64,000 nt of DNA from Enterococcaceae bacterium OF42-14pH9A (GCA_027692465.1 JAQEYU010000002.1:620001-684000); one strand, 5' to 3'; positions 51,355-60,702 are shown, counted from the first letter of the stretch. The notes: a model not told the origin generated them from the sequence alone. Made by a program: numbers and translations.

Positions 51355-52338
51355 TTACCAACTGATGACCTCAACAGGACTTTGCAATGCGGCAAGCCAG
51401 CTCGCTTCTCTCAGATCCAACAGTGTCAAGCTGATGCCCGCCATATCCAAAGAAGTCATATAGTTGCCTACTTTGGCAAAGGAAACAGCGACCTTTTTTT
51501 CCGCCAGCAGATTTTGCACGTCATTCATAAAGACAAATTGCTCCATCAAAGGTGTGGCTCCCATGCCATTCACCAATACAGCCACCTGCTCAGGCTGTTG
51601 GTCATAATCTGCAAGCAGCTTGGTCACCAACTCTTCGGCGATCCCGCGAGACGTCAGCAGTTTTTCTCGGCGATAGCCCGGCTCGCCGTGAATGCCCACG
51701 CCGAATTCCATTTCATCGTCGGCCAACACAAAGCCTGGTTTACCTACCTCGGGTACAGTCGCTGCGCCCAATGCCACGCCGATAGTCTTGATAGCTGGCA
51801 GCAGTTTTTCACCTAATGCCTGCAATTCAGCCAGGGATGCGCCATTACGAGCAGCATCCCCGATGATTTTGTGCACCAGAACGGTTCCGGCCACGCCCCG
51901 CTTGCCAGCTGTATAGGTACTGTTTTCCACAGCGACATCATCGTCCACTACCAGCATTGCTACTTGGATATCTTCCATTTCCGCCAAATCTTTGGCCATT
52001 TCGAAATTCAAGATATCGCCAGTGTAATTTTTTACGATCAGTAAAACGCCCTGTCCTTGATCTGCGTCTGCTATTGCCGTCTGGATCTGATCGGGTGTCG
52101 GTGAAGTAAAAACATCCCCTAAAACGGCAGCGCTCAGCATGCCATCACCGACAAAGCCGGCATGGGCGGGTTCATGCCCACTGCCACCACCGGAAACCAG
52201 GCCGACTTGGGGTTGCTGCTTGTTTTTAGCGATGACCCGGCTGTCAGCGACTTGATGAATCAAATAAGGATAGCTCTTCACCAATCCTTGTTGCATTTCA
52301 CTGATAATTTCACCGGGTTTATTGATGATTTTTTTCAT
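51355..52338 (-). CDS. dhaK: Dihydroxyacetone kinase substrate-binding subunit DhaK
   Basis: 327 residues, as in Gram-positive DhaK. GLVSGGGSGHEPAHAGFVGD forms the DHA pocket, and GVGIHGEPGY carries His217, equivalent to the histidine that binds DHA as a hemiaminal. It makes DHA phosphate, using phosphate from PEP through EI, HPr, DhaM and DhaL. The stop codon follows at once on the TA of a family A element. Confidence 0.95.
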   Translation of the reverse strand: MKKIINKPGEIISEMQQGLVKSYPYLIHQVADSRVIAKNKQQPQVGLVSGGGSGHEPAHAGFVGDGMLSAAVLGDVFTSPTPDQIQTAIADADQGQGVLLIVKNYTGDILNFEMAKDLAEMEDIQVAMLVVDDDVAVENSTYTAGKRGVAGTVLVHKIIGDAARNGASLAELQALGEKLLPAIKTIGVALGAATVPEVGKPGFVLADDEMEFGVGIHGEPGYRREKLLTSRGIAEELVTKLLADYDQQPEQVAVLVNGMGATPLMEQFVFMNDVQNLLAEKKVAVSFAKVGNYMTSLDMAGISLTLLDLREASWLAALQSPVEVISW

Positions 52339-52388
52339 TAAAATCCGCCTTCCTCTTGTGTCCTTTTGCTGTCTTTACAGTAGCCGGT

Positions 52389-52787
52389 TCAAGACCAGCC
52401 TTTTTGACCGGCATTTTGTGCTTCTTGTAAAATATGTGCCAAGTCATCGGAGACACCGGCTGTGATCGCAGCTGCAAAAGCGCCTTCTACCAGCGGTGCA
52501 TCCACCAGTTTATATTTTGCCTGCAATTCCGGTTCCAGCATGTCATAGGCCAGTTCACTGGAAAGTACCGCACTGCCCAAATCGGCAAAAACCAAAAAGA
52601 TGTCACTGTCTTGCGCATCTTCGGCAGCGGCGATGATTTTGGTAGGATCACTGCCCAGCTCTCCTGTGGCTGTCCCTCCCAGAGAATAGATGGCGACATC
52701 CGCTGATTGTGACATTTGTCGAATCATTTCTTTGATCCCATCTGTGATTTGTTGGCTGTGAGAGAGCAGAAAAATACTTTTTTTCAT
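52389..52787 (-). CDS. dhaM: PTS-dependent dihydroxyacetone kinase phosphotransferase DhaM
   Basis: 132 residues, a single EIIA-mannose-like domain: IFLLSHSQQITDGIKEM gives the phospho-histidine His10, and GGTATGELGSDPTKI the conserved loop. It lacks the HPr and EI-like parts of the E. coli protein, as usual in firmicutes. GAGGTG precedes ATG 52787. Confidence 0.92.
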   Translation of the reverse strand: MKKSIFLLSHSQQITDGIKEMIRQMSQSADVAIYSLGGTATGELGSDPTKIIAAAEDAQDSDIFLVFADLGSAVLSSELAYDMLEPELQAKYKLVDAPLVEGAFAAAITAGVSDDLAHILQEAQNAGQKGWS

Positions 52788-52858
52788 TTTTTCACCTCAT
52801 CTGTTTTGAAGGGAGCTTGTTTCCCGTAAGGCCGTCGCTTTTTAGCTTCACGAGGATA

Positions 52859-52884
52859 GCCGGGACCTCATCTGAGCGTCCCGG
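52859..52884 (-). other. GC-rich hairpin between gldA and dhaM
   Basis: 8-bp stem GCCGGGAC (52859-52866) with GTCCCGGC (52877-52884), 10-nt loop. It has no clear T tract on the - strand, so it is more likely an mRNA-stabilising or attenuating hairpin than a full terminator. Confidence 0.55.
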
Positions 52885-52892
52885 CCCGCCTT

Positions 52893-54032
52893 TTATGCTA
52901 ATCCGTTACGTGTCTTATAATCTTGACCGATACGGTCGGCCACGATCAGTGCATTGGCCACTGCTTCTTCGGTGATTGGAAATGGCATGGAATGGATGGA
53001 TTCTTCGGGAATGCAGGCAATCTTAGCCACAGCCAAAGCTTCTTCAAAGCTGATGTCTGTCACACCCAGATCTGCCAATGTCAGCGGCAAGCCGACAGCA
53101 GCACAGAAGTCCATAACCGCTTCAAGCTCTGACTTAGGAGCATCTTCCATCACTAGTTGCACAATGGTGGCAAAAGCAACTTTTTCACCATGCAGATAGT
53201 GGTGGGTGCCTGCCAATACGGTCATGCCGTTATGGATTGCATGAGCCGCTGCCAAGCCGCCACTTTCAAAACCTAAACCGGAAAGTAAGATATTGGTTTC
53301 GATAATCTTATTGAAAGCTTCCGTTACCAAGTTGGCTTCACAAGCAACTTTGGCTTGGAGTCCGTCTGCCTTTAGATTTGTCCAACACAGTTCAGCCAAG
53401 GCCAAAGCTGCGTAGGTCCCAATCGCCGGTTCCGTCAAACCTTCACGAGAGCCCATAGGTAAGCTGGCATTCACACGAGAGTAGGAATTATGGGTCGCGC
53501 GCGCTTCAAAATATGTGGACAAGGCATCCCCCATCCCGGCCACCAAAAAACGAACCGGCGCTGCGGCAACGACTTTGGTATCAACCATGACTACGCTGGG
53601 ACTTTGTTTGAAGTAGGCATAATCATCAAAAGAACCATCTGCATGATACAGAACAGCGGAATGGGAAGTCGGGGCATCAGTAGCCGCAATCGTCGGCACA
53701 ATAATCAAATGCTCGCCCTCTGCTACAACTTTGGAAGCGTCGATGGCTTTACCGCCACCCAGACCAATAATACAGTCGGTATGATTTTCGGCTGCGACTT
53801 GTTGCAGCCGCTGGGTTTCTTCACGAGTCACCTCACCGTTAAAACCGCCTTCTACAAAGCGGATACCGAATTTTTCGGCAGTTGCATCCAGTTGGGGGCG
53901 AACCCGATTGACATCATCAGAATTGGCGATCAGCAGAGCTGATTTTCCGAATGTCGAAACAAAGTAGCCCAGATTCAGCAGCTCGTCTTCTCCTTGCACA
54001 TATTTGGTTGGTAAGATCAATGCTTTTCTCAT
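52893..54032 (-). CDS. gldA: Glycerol dehydrogenase
   Basis: 379 residues, Fe-ADH family. NAD loop IIGLGGGKAIDASKVVAE; zinc ligands in the region VAGMGDALSTYFEARAT and in GLAAAHAIHNGM and TVLAGTHHYLHGEKVAFATI, which match GldA. It turns glycerol to dihydroxyacetone, fed to the Dha kinase coded next. First gene of the operon; GGAGGG precedes ATG 54032. Confidence 0.93.
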   Translation of the reverse strand: MRKALILPTKYVQGEDELLNLGYFVSTFGKSALLIANSDDVNRVRPQLDATAEKFGIRFVEGGFNGEVTREETQRLQQVAAENHTDCIIGLGGGKAIDASKVVAEGEHLIIVPTIAATDAPTSHSAVLYHADGSFDDYAYFKQSPSVVMVDTKVVAAAPVRFLVAGMGDALSTYFEARATHNSYSRVNASLPMGSREGLTEPAIGTYAALALAELCWTNLKADGLQAKVACEANLVTEAFNKIIETNILLSGLGFESGGLAAAHAIHNGMTVLAGTHHYLHGEKVAFATIVQLVMEDAPKSELEAVMDFCAAVGLPLTLADLGVTDISFEEALAVAKIACIPEESIHSMPFPITEEAVANALIVADRIGQDYKTRNGLA

Positions 54033-54131
54033 TTTGAAAACCCTCCAGTATTTTTTGGATCAAGTCGTGCCCGTTGTTCCCGTCTGCGGCCGCAATCAGG
54101 ATCTTTCGTCAGCTGTTCTGCGACTTTCTGA

Positions 54132-54146
54132 TTGAAAGCGTTACAA
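54132..54146 (-). promoter_or_regulatory. Probable cre site upstream of gldA
   Basis: TTGAAAGCGTTACAA fits a relaxed CcpA site (TGAAARCG core) at 12 of 15 positions. It lies about 100 bp upstream of the gldA start, as expected for catabolite control of the dha operon. Confidence 0.5.
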
Positions 54147-54250
54147 CTGAGTACACTGTTATAGTAAGCCCGCCGAGAAGAAAAAGCATGACACTTTGAC
54201 ACCGCTTTCTTATCTGTTAAGATGGGATTATCTTATAAAATAGCATTTAT

Positions 54251-54278
54251 TTGTTATTCAACAGGAAAGGTCTATAAT
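54251..54278 (+). promoter_or_regulatory. Promoter of the PocR/AraC regulator gene
   Basis: -35 TTGTTA (54251-54256), 16-nt spacer, -10 TATAAT (54273-54278). The decayed element A copy begins right after the -10, so it is transcribed as part of the leader. Confidence 0.6.
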
Positions 54279-54279
54279 A

Positions 54280-54383
54280 AGGACAGTTTGAAAACGACAG
54301 TGAGCGTCCGCCTTTTAGTGCAGGCAGTATTGCCTTGGGGAAAAGGACCAAAATACCTGCCACTGGACTTTTCAGGCACACCC
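54280..54383 (+). repeat. Shortened family A element in the regulator's 5' leader
   Basis: About 104 bp. Left end GGACAGTTTGAAAAC, right end GGACTTTTCAGGCACACCC followed by TA; the inner GGGGAAAAGGACCAAAATACC matches full copies, while about 50 bp of the middle are missing or changed. It lies between the -10 and the ribosome site of the regulator gene. Confidence 0.72.
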
Positions 54384-54427
54384 TAAGCTACACGCAACTC
54401 CCGGCAGCAGGAAAGGAAGCAAAGTAC

Positions 54428-55444
54428 ATGGCAGAACGTTTTGATATCGAACGGGTCTTGGATCTGAAAAAGTGGGAAGCTCTGCAGGAGAAGATCGCTG
54501 TCGCTACGGATCTGGCCATCATTTTGGTGGACTATCGCGGCAAACCAATCACCCGCCACAGTCAGGTAAAGCCCTTCTGTCAGCTGGCTCGTGAGCATCC
54601 CGAGCTTTCCGTTTACTGCGAAAAATGCGATGCCCGCGGCGGGGTGGAAGCCGTTCGGACCGGCAAGCCTTTCATCTATCGCTGCCATTTCGATATTATC
54701 GATATGGCAATTCCCATCATGGTGGACAATCACTATGTCGGAGCGATTATGGCCGGTGAGATCATGACAACTGCTCATCAAGATCAGCTGGAGCAGGTTT
54801 TGAACTTGTCTGACAGAGAAGATATCCACCGCTTCAAAGCACAGCACCAGAAACTGATCGATGCCTACCCGCGCTTTTCATTGACGAAATTGACAGAGAT
54901 GGCCGCCATGCTGGAGCAGCTGAGTGAGTATATCGTCACTGAAGCTATCAAAAAAGACTATCTTGTCAAAGCCTACAAACAGACACTGCGGATCGCCAAG
55001 CGTGACCCGTCTGAAGCAGCCTTTTCTGCAGAAGACACCGCTGACCTGGAATTTGTCAGAGAAGATCTCCGCCAGTCCCTTTTGGAAAAACGGCTGACGA
55101 CTGCCGGGGTCTACCAAACGAAAAATCGCACGTTGCAGCCGGCCGTCGACGCCGTTTTTGCCAATAAAGCCGCGCACCTGGACTTGGCTCAACTGGCAGA
55201 ACTGGTCAACCTCAGTCCCACCTATCTGAGCCGTTTGCTGCGAGAAGAATTCGGCGAACCCTTCAGCCAGATCTATGCCAAGTTGAAGATTCACTGGGCA
55301 GAAGAACTGCTGAGCTCCACCGATCTGTCTGTCGCCGAGATCAGTGATTCACTGGGCTATTTAGAGCCCAGCTACTTCATCCGCTCCTTCAAGAAAATTA
55401 CCGGCACTACACCATTAAAATGGCGGCAGGGAACAGGAAAGTGA
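54428..55444 (+). CDS. AraC-family regulator with PocR sensor domain
   Basis: 338 residues. PocR domain at about 10-165 (VLDLKKWEALQEKIAVATDL, VKPFCQ, YCEKCDARGG, FIYRCHFDIIDMAIPI, with three to four Cys), then a linker and a C-terminal AraC double helix-turn-helix (NLSPTYLSRLLREEFGEPFS, LGYLEPSYFIRSFKKITGTT). PocR/DhaR-type proteins activate glycerol and propanediol genes; this one is divergent from gldA. AAAGGAAG precedes ATG 54428; the frame's earlier codons from 54335 run through the element A copy and are not used. Confidence 0.88.
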   Translation: MAERFDIERVLDLKKWEALQEKIAVATDLAIILVDYRGKPITRHSQVKPFCQLAREHPELSVYCEKCDARGGVEAVRTGKPFIYRCHFDIIDMAIPIMVDNHYVGAIMAGEIMTTAHQDQLEQVLNLSDREDIHRFKAQHQKLIDAYPRFSLTKLTEMAAMLEQLSEYIVTEAIKKDYLVKAYKQTLRIAKRDPSEAAFSAEDTADLEFVREDLRQSLLEKRLTTAGVYQTKNRTLQPAVDAVFANKAAHLDLAQLAELVNLSPTYLSRLLREEFGEPFSQIYAKLKIHWAEELLSSTDLSVAEISDSLGYLEPSYFIRSFKKITGTTPLKWRQGTGK

Positions 55445-55540
55445 GGATCGGGACGGTGAAATTCCACCGACAAAACCCGGCAGAAAAAGTCGGGTCTGCT
55501 CCGCAAAGACCTGCGACAATAGACACATGGAGGAAATGAC

Positions 55541-56416
55541 ATGGACTGGATCAAACAACTGAATGCTGCCTTGGATTATATTGAAGCAGAACTAGCCGGA
55601 GAAATCTCCCACCAGGAGCTGGCCAATATCGCCCACTGCTCCGTTTACAATTTTCAGCGGATGTTTTCCTACCTGGCGGATCGCAGCCTGGCAGATTATA
55701 TTCGCAGCCGGCGCTTGACCTGTGCGGCATTTGATATCCTGCAAAGCGATGCCCGCCTGTTGGATATCGCCGTGAAGTACGGATACAGCTCACAAGACGC
55801 TTTTTCCCGCGCCTTCAAAGCCTATCACGGTGTACTGCCTTCTGCTGTCAGAGCTGGAGCAGCTACTTTGAGATCCTGTCCCAGACTTTCCTTTCAACTT
55901 ACTGTCAAAGGAGCTGAACATATGGACTATCAAATCAAAAACTATCCAGCCTTCACAGTTGCCGGTTTCTGCCAGCAGCTGAAAACCGAACAAGCCTTCG
56001 AAATCGTCCCGCAAATCTGGGCTGCGGCCAGAGTAGATGGCCGCATGGAACGCTTGCTGACATTTATGCAGCAGACGGATTATTATCCGGCGGGTCTTTT
56101 GGGGATCGCAATCAGCGGGCAATGGGGCGCTTCAGAGGAGATGACGTATTTACTGGGGGTTACCAATGCTGTTGACACACCAGAAGCAAAGCACGTCACT
56201 CCGCCGGCCGAGCTGCAGGAATTTCGCCTGCCCCCAGCCACTTGGGTAATCCTCCCGGCCACCGGTGACCTGCCGGATTCCGTCCAGAATATCTACAAAC
56301 ATTTTTACGCTGAGTGGCTGCCAAGTTCCGGCTATCATCTGGCCGATCTGCCTGTAGTGGAGTGTTATCTGGAAGATCGTCAGGAAGTTTGGATCGCCGT
56401 AACAACCGAAAAATGA
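55541..56416 (+). CDS. AraC-family regulator with GyrI-like effector domain
   Basis: 291 residues. AraC double HTH at 1-110 (ISHQELANIAHCSVYNFQRM, VKYGYSSQDAFSRAFKAYHG), then a GyrI/AraC effector-binding domain at about 125-290 (YQIKNYPAFTVAGFCQQL, LLGIAISGQWGASEEMTYLL, PATWVILPATGDLP). This is the SoxS-ROB/BmrR-like plan that binds amphipathic drugs or small peptides. Single gene with a good GGAGG site, terminators on both sides. The target is unknown. Confidence 0.9.
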   Translation: MDWIKQLNAALDYIEAELAGEISHQELANIAHCSVYNFQRMFSYLADRSLADYIRSRRLTCAAFDILQSDARLLDIAVKYGYSSQDAFSRAFKAYHGVLPSAVRAGAATLRSCPRLSFQLTVKGAEHMDYQIKNYPAFTVAGFCQQLKTEQAFEIVPQIWAAARVDGRMERLLTFMQQTDYYPAGLLGIAISGQWGASEEMTYLLGVTNAVDTPEAKHVTPPAELQEFRLPPATWVILPATGDLPDSVQNIYKHFYAEWLPSSGYHLADLPVVECYLEDRQEVWIAVTTEK

Positions 56417-56422
56417 GAGCGA

Positions 56423-56462
56423 CGGAGCCCGCAGCCCCCAGATGCGGCGCTTCGTTTTTTTG
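56423..56462 (+). terminator. Terminator after the AraC/GyrI gene
   Basis: Imperfect GC-rich hairpin (ACGGAGCCCGCA with TGCGGCGCTTCGT) followed by seven T. Confidence 0.7.
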
Positions 56463-56472
56463 ACAAGCAAAA

Positions 56473-56508
56473 AAACTCCCGCACATCCATAAAGACGTGC
56501 GGGAGTTT
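56473..56508. terminator. Second, bidirectional terminator
   Basis: 12-bp perfect stem AAACTCCCGCAC (56473-56484) with 56497-56508; A-rich left side gives T on the - strand. It ends the lipoprotein gene. Confidence 0.88.
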
Positions 56509-56542
56509 AGTCATATCTGATTCTGCAATTGATTGCCGGCGA

Positions 56543-57124
56543 TTATTCGCTGACAGTTACGTCGCCTTCAACTTTGGCGCCGTTTTGATCAAGTTTGGCA
56601 GAGTCTTTGTATTCTTGTTTTTCGAAGGTCACTTTACCGGTCACTGTTGCACCATCCAGAACAAAGCCGTTTGCTTTGACCAGGACGTCACCTTTGACTG
56701 TTCCGTGAACGATGTTGAGGTTTTCTGATTCCACTACCAATTGAGGTACTGTGATCGTATATTCGGCAGTTACTTTGCGGTCGGCATCTTGCGCATACAA
56801 CGCCAGTTTACGGTAGATGTCATTAGCGGCATCCCCTTTGTCATGGAATTCACCAGCGACAGTCAAGTCCTTGTCAAAGTTCACATCGCCGGTCACGCCG
56901 ATAATCCAGTTTCCGTCAGCACTCAATGCTTTTTCCAAAACAGACGGGTCGGCACTTACAGAGGCAGAAGAAACAACTTCCGGTGTGCTGGTCGATGTTT
57001 GTTCGGTAGTTGCTGCTGAGCTGCTTGAAGCTGAGCTGTCAGCCGGTTTGTCAGAGCTGCAGGCGCCCAAAGTAACAGCCAACAGGCCCATAGCTGCGAG
57101 ACTTGCGATTTTTTTGGTGATCAT
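56543..57124 (-). CDS. Small lipoprotein with Ser/Thr-rich linker (polymer-like beta domain)
   Basis: 193 residues. Signal peptide with lipobox (LLAVTLGACSS), a Ser/Ala/Thr-rich spacer of about 35 residues, then a mainly beta domain with repeated short turns (VVESENLNIVHGTVKGDVLV, KANGFVLDGATVTGKVTFEK, QNGAKVEGDVTVSE). The pattern of stacked Val/Gly strands looks like a short beta-helix such as in bactofilin-like or DUF-type surface proteins; function not known. ATG 57124 is preferred (AAGGGG 8 nt upstream); ATG 57130 is too close. Confidence 0.8.
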   Translation of the reverse strand: MITKKIASLAAMGLLAVTLGACSSDKPADSSASSSSAATTEQTSTSTPEVVSSASVSADPSVLEKALSADGNWIIGVTGDVNFDKDLTVAGEFHDKGDAANDIYRKLALYAQDADRKVTAEYTITVPQLVVESENLNIVHGTVKGDVLVKANGFVLDGATVTGKVTFEKQEYKDSAKLDQNGAKVEGDVTVSE

Positions 57125-57362
57125 ATTCATTACCCCTTCTTTGGTTCAATCATTGTTTTTAACAACCCGTATGATACCACCCAATGGGGAAAAACAAAAA
57201 TAAAAGGCACTTTTTTCGTAATTCGGCAAACTTTTTTTAAGAAATGTGAGCGTTATCATCGCTGAGAGATTTGGAACGCACCCGAAAAAGTAATGGCCGC
57301 TTGCCTCCCATCACCCTACTTCCCCTGTCAAAAGCAGTTGTCCTCCCTTAGAAAGTCCCGCA

Positions 57363-57475
57363 AAAAAAACAGGATCCCCGATGAATGCTGGTGTAACGTC
57401 TACTTGGAAAAGATAACTTACGTGTTATCAAACAGACACTATACTAATACTCATCAGGCTTCCTGTTTTTTGCTG
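57363..57475 (-). terminator. leuS terminator, hairpin split by a family B element
   Basis: The arms AAAAACAGGATCCCCGATGA (about 57364-57383) and TCATCAGGCTTCCTGTTTTT (57451-57470) pair over 17 of 20 positions, with T on the - strand. The loop now holds about 67 bp, nearly all of it the element at 57391-57444. The hairpin can still form but with a large loop. Confidence 0.72.
57391..57444. mobile_element. Family B element, internally deleted, inside the leuS terminator
   Basis: 54 bp. Left end GTGTAACGTCTACTTG, right end TTATCAAACAGACACTATAC followed by TA; RC of the right end, GTATAGTGTCTGTTTGAT, matches the left end of the other B copies. About 75 bp of the interior seen in the 10110 copy are absent. 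Confidence 0.65.
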
Positions 57476-57553
57476 CTGAGACCTTGGCCGGTAACCGGTC
57501 CGGTCGCAGACTTTTACGACAGTTTTACTTGCTCAGCTTTGCGATCCGCTGCC

Positions 57554-59968
57554 TCAGTTGGCTACAATATTTACCAGTTTGCCCGGTACGACGATCACTT
57601 TGCGGATGGTTTTGCCTGCCAACAGACCGGCTACCAGTTCGTGGCCTTTTGCCAGTTCTTCCATTTCTTCTTTGGTGGCAGCTGCTGGAATGTTGGCTTT
57701 GGCCTTGACCTTGCCGTTGACTTGGAAGACGACTTCGATCTCGTCTTCTACCAAGGCCGCTTCATCATAAGTCGGCCACGGCACATAGCTGATACCGCCT
57801 TCGTTGCCCAGGATCTCCCACAGCTCTTCAGCAAAGTGCGGAGCGATCGGCGCCAGCAGTTGGACGAAACCTTCCAGGAAGATATACGGCAGGGCATCGA
57901 CTTTGTAGGCTTCATTGATAAAGACCATCAGTTGACTGATAGCAGTGTTGAAATGCAGCTGCTCATAATCTTCCGTAACTTTCTTGACAGTCTGGTTATA
58001 AACCTTAGTGAGTTTGCCATCGTTGAAATTGGTAATTCGATCCCGCATTTTGCCATCTTCGTCGACGATCAGACGCCAAATGCGATCCAGGAATTTCCGC
58101 GAACCTTCCAGGCCGTTTTCGCTCCAAGCAATGGAGGCATCCAATGGTCCCATGAACATTTCGTACAGCCGCAGCGTATCGGCACCATATTGGCTTACTA
58201 CATCATCCGGATTGACGACATTGCCGCGGGATTTGGACATTTTTTCATTGTTGCCCCCCAGAATCATCCCCTGATTATACAGTTTTTGGAACGGTTCTTT
58301 GGTAGGTACGACACCCAAATCATACAAGAATTTATGCCAGAAACGAACGTACAGCAGGTGCAATACCGCATGTTCGGCACCGCCGATGTAAATATCTACC
58401 GGCAGCCAGCGTTGCAGTTTTTCATAACTGGCCAGTTCATTTTTATTGTGTGGATCAATAAAGCGCAGGTAATACCAAGAACTGCCGGCCCATTGCGGCA
58501 TTGTGTTGGTTTCCCGCCGGCCTTTTTTGCCGGTAACCGGATCGACGACATTGACCCAGTCTTCGATATTGGCCAACGGGGATTCGCCGGTCCCGCTTGG
58601 TTTGATATCTTTGGTGACCGGCAGGCGCAGCGGCAGTTCCGCTTCAGGAACCGTGGTGACGGTGCCGTCTTCCCAGTGGATAATCGGAATCGGCTCGCCC
58701 CAGTAACGCTGACGGGAGAACAACCAGTCCCGCAGCCGGTAGCTGACTTCTTCTTTGCCGACACCTTCTGTTTCCAGCCAGGCATTGATCTTGGCGATCG
58801 CATCTTCTTTGTTCAGACCGTCAAGGAAACCGGAATTGATATGCGGGCCGTCTTCAGTGTAGGCTGCCACTGCGACATCGCCGCCCTCCAGTACCGGAAT
58901 AATCTCCAGACCGAATTTTTTGGCAAAGGCGAAGTCCCGCTCGTCGTGGGCCGGTACAGCCATGATAGCCCCTGTGCCGTAGCTGGCCAACACATAATCA
59001 GCAATCCAGATTGGGATTTCTTTGCCGTTCACCGGATTGACAGCATAGGCACCGGTGAAGACGCCGGTTTTGTCTTTGGACAAATCGGTCCGGTTCAGAT
59101 CGGATTTTTTCTCCGCTTCGTCAATATAAGCTGCGACGGCGGCTTTTTGTGCTTCAGTGGTGATCTTTTGTACCAATTCCAACTCCGGTGCCAAAACAGC
59201 ATAGGTGGCACCAAACAAGGTGTCCGGGCGCGTAGTGAAGACAGTAAAGCTTTCATCAGTACCGGCGATCTTGAAGGTCACATTGGCACCTACTGAACGG
59301 CCGATCCAGTTTTTCTGCATTTCTTTGATACTGTCAGGCCAATCCACCAAGTCCAGGTCATCCAACAAACGGTCGGCATAAGCGGTGATTTTCAGCATCC
59401 ATTGCCGCATCGGTTTGCGGATGACATCATAGCCGCCACGCTCGGACTTGCCGTCGATGACTTCTTCATTGGCAATAACCGTCCCCAACTCCGGCACCCA
59501 GTTCACCGGCACTTCGGCTTCATAGGCCAGGCCCTTTTCATACAATTTGGTAAAAATCCATTGGGTCCATTTGTAATAATCCGGATCCGTGGTATTGATC
59601 TCCCGGTTCCAGTCATAACTGAAGCCCAGAGAATTGATCTGACGCTTGAAGGTCTGGATATTTTTTTCAGTAAATTCTGCCGGGTCGTTACCGGTATCCA
59701 GTGCGTATTGTTCCGCCGGCAAACCGAACGCATCCCACCCCATCGGATGCAGGACGTTGTAGCCTTGCGCCCGTTTCATGCGAGACAGGATATCTGTCGC
59801 GGTGTAACCTTCCGGATGGCCCACATGCAGCCCTTGTCCGGAGGGATACGGGAACATATCCAGCGCATAAAATTTTGGTTTTTCATTTTCTTCGTGGGTC
59901 ACGAAGGTATTGTTCGCGGCCCAGAACTTCTGCCATTTTTTCTCGACTTCTTTGTGATCGTAATACAC
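57554..59968 (-). CDS. leuS: Leucyl-tRNA synthetase
   Basis: 804 residues, the usual length for bacterial LeuRS. Class I motifs: [14 protein letters not shown] (HIGH type) and [10 protein letters not shown] (KMSKS); the CP1 editing domain has the [12 protein letters not shown] threonine-rich block and the LLFARLHD-like [12 protein letters not shown] region. It charges tRNA-Leu in the cytosol. The start is GTG 59968 with AAAAGGAGGAG 8-10 nt upstream; the frame runs to 60013 but those codons lie in the ribosome site region. Controlled by a T-box leader. Confidence 0.95.
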   Translation of the reverse strand: MYYDHKEVEKKWQKFWAANNTFVTHEENEKPKFYALDMFPYPSGQGLHVGHPEGYTATDILSRMKRAQGYNVLHPMGWDAFGLPAEQYALDTGNDPAEFTEKNIQTFKRQINSLGFSYDWNREINTTDPDYYKWTQWIFTKLYEKGLAYEAEVPVNWVPELGTVIANEEVIDGKSERGGYDVIRKPMRQWMLKITAYADRLLDDLDLVDWPDSIKEMQKNWIGRSVGANVTFKIAGTDESFTVFTTRPDTLFGATYAVLAPELELVQKITTEAQKAAVAAYIDEAEKKSDLNRTDLSKDKTGVFTGAYAVNPVNGKEIPIWIADYVLASYGTGAIMAVPAHDERDFAFAKKFGLEIIPVLEGGDVAVAAYTEDGPHINSGFLDGLNKEDAIAKINAWLETEGVGKEEVSYRLRDWLFSRQRYWGEPIPIIHWEDGTVTTVPEAELPLRLPVTKDIKPSGTGESPLANIEDWVNVVDPVTGKKGRRETNTMPQWAGSSWYYLRFIDPHNKNELASYEKLQRWLPVDIYIGGAEHAVLHLLYVRFWHKFLYDLGVVPTKEPFQKLYNQGMILGGNNEKMSKSRGNVVNPDDVVSQYGADTLRLYEMFMGPLDASIAWSENGLEGSRKFLDRIWRLIVDEDGKMRDRITNFNDGKLTKVYNQTVKKVTEDYEQLHFNTAISQLMVFINEAYKVDALPYIFLEGFVQLLAPIAPHFAEELWEILGNEGGISYVPWPTYDEAALVEDEIEVVFQVNGKVKAKANIPAAATKEEMEELAKGHELVAGLLAGKTIRKVIVVPGKLVNIVAN

Positions 59969-60189
59969 GATACAGTCTCCTCCTTTTAATTTCAGCTGCC
60001 TGAACGCCGCCACAGCAGGCCCTCTTCAGCATAATGAATAACTTTCAAACCAATGATACCCGGCAAAGCTGAATCCAGCCTGAACCGAGCACATTAGCGA
60101 ATCAGCGTTGACAACTGCTTTTTGCTCGTCACCCACAGAGCAGCTCTTGCCGGTCAGTCACAGCAAATCTTCCGGCCGCCACATTCCAA

Positions 60190-60487
60190 GACAGCAAAAA
60201 ACGCCCTGTGAAAGCCTGCAGCTCTCATAGGACGTTGTCAACGCGGTACCACCTATTTTTGTTTACACGAAAACACGCTGCTCAGCGGTTTTTTTGGTAA
60301 ACCTCGAACGGATTAACGGTCGTCACCGTGTCTTTTTACTCGTCTTCGTTTCTGATGAACAAGATTTTCAAAAGAGCAGCACTCAAGGCCAGTTCACAAG
60401 CTCCTGTACGCATTCTCACCGGCCATGCGCTCTCTGGGATCAGGGGACCCGCTACTAACTCCTCGTCAACGTGCAATATACTGTTTG
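60190..60487 (-). ncRNA. T-box riboswitch, leucine type
   Basis: The antiterminator box AGGTGGTACCGCG is exact at 60254-60242. A terminator hairpin follows at about 60237-60199 with six T. Upstream is stem I: an AGTAG loop-E half, GGTGAGAATGCG distal loop region, and GTGAACTGG, where CTG (60392-60390), a Leu codon, is the best specifier. Uncharged tRNA-Leu should bind and let leuS be transcribed. The start of leuS lies about 220 bp further. Confidence 0.88.
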
Positions 60488-60493
60488 ACTGAT

Positions 60494-60522
60494 AGTCTAA
60501 CAGAGAATCACCGAAAAATCAA
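60494..60522 (-). promoter_or_regulatory. leuS T-box promoter
   Basis: On the - strand: -35 TTGATT (60522-60517), 17-nt spacer, -10 TAGACT (60499-60494), just ahead of the T-box leader. Confidence 0.65.
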
Positions 60523-60629
60523 AGAAGATTTTCATAGGAATATTTTATCGACGGCTTCGAAGACGGTTTTGAAAACTTGTCCTTTGGCGGACCCCGTTAC
60601 TAAAAGAATGCTCTTTCTTCGCCATGCCC

Positions 60630-60677
60630 TTGACAAAGTTAATAAGATTAACTAAAATACAGTTAATCGAGTTAACT
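60630..60677 (+). promoter_or_regulatory. marR promoter with paired operators
   Basis: -35 TTGACA (60630-60635), 17-nt spacer, -10 TAAAAT (60653-60658). GTTAAT-AAG-ATTAAC (60638-60652) fills the spacer, and a second site GTTAATCGAGTTAAC (60662-60676) lies just past the -10. MarR repressors bind such dyads, so the gene likely represses itself and the reductase. Confidence 0.82.
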
Positions 60678-60702
60678 TTATTTTTAAAAAGGAGCTGAGC
60701 CC

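Noticed and set aside
49256..54032. A full propanediol pathway with glycerol dehydratase
   Set aside because: No dehydratase or microcompartment genes are present; only GldA, Dha kinase and an Fe-ADH were found.
57293..59296. 667-residue + strand open frame opposite leuS
   Set aside because: The length comes from the codon pattern of leuS on the other strand; the protein has no recognisable motif, and leuS with its HIGH and KMSKS motifs is certain.
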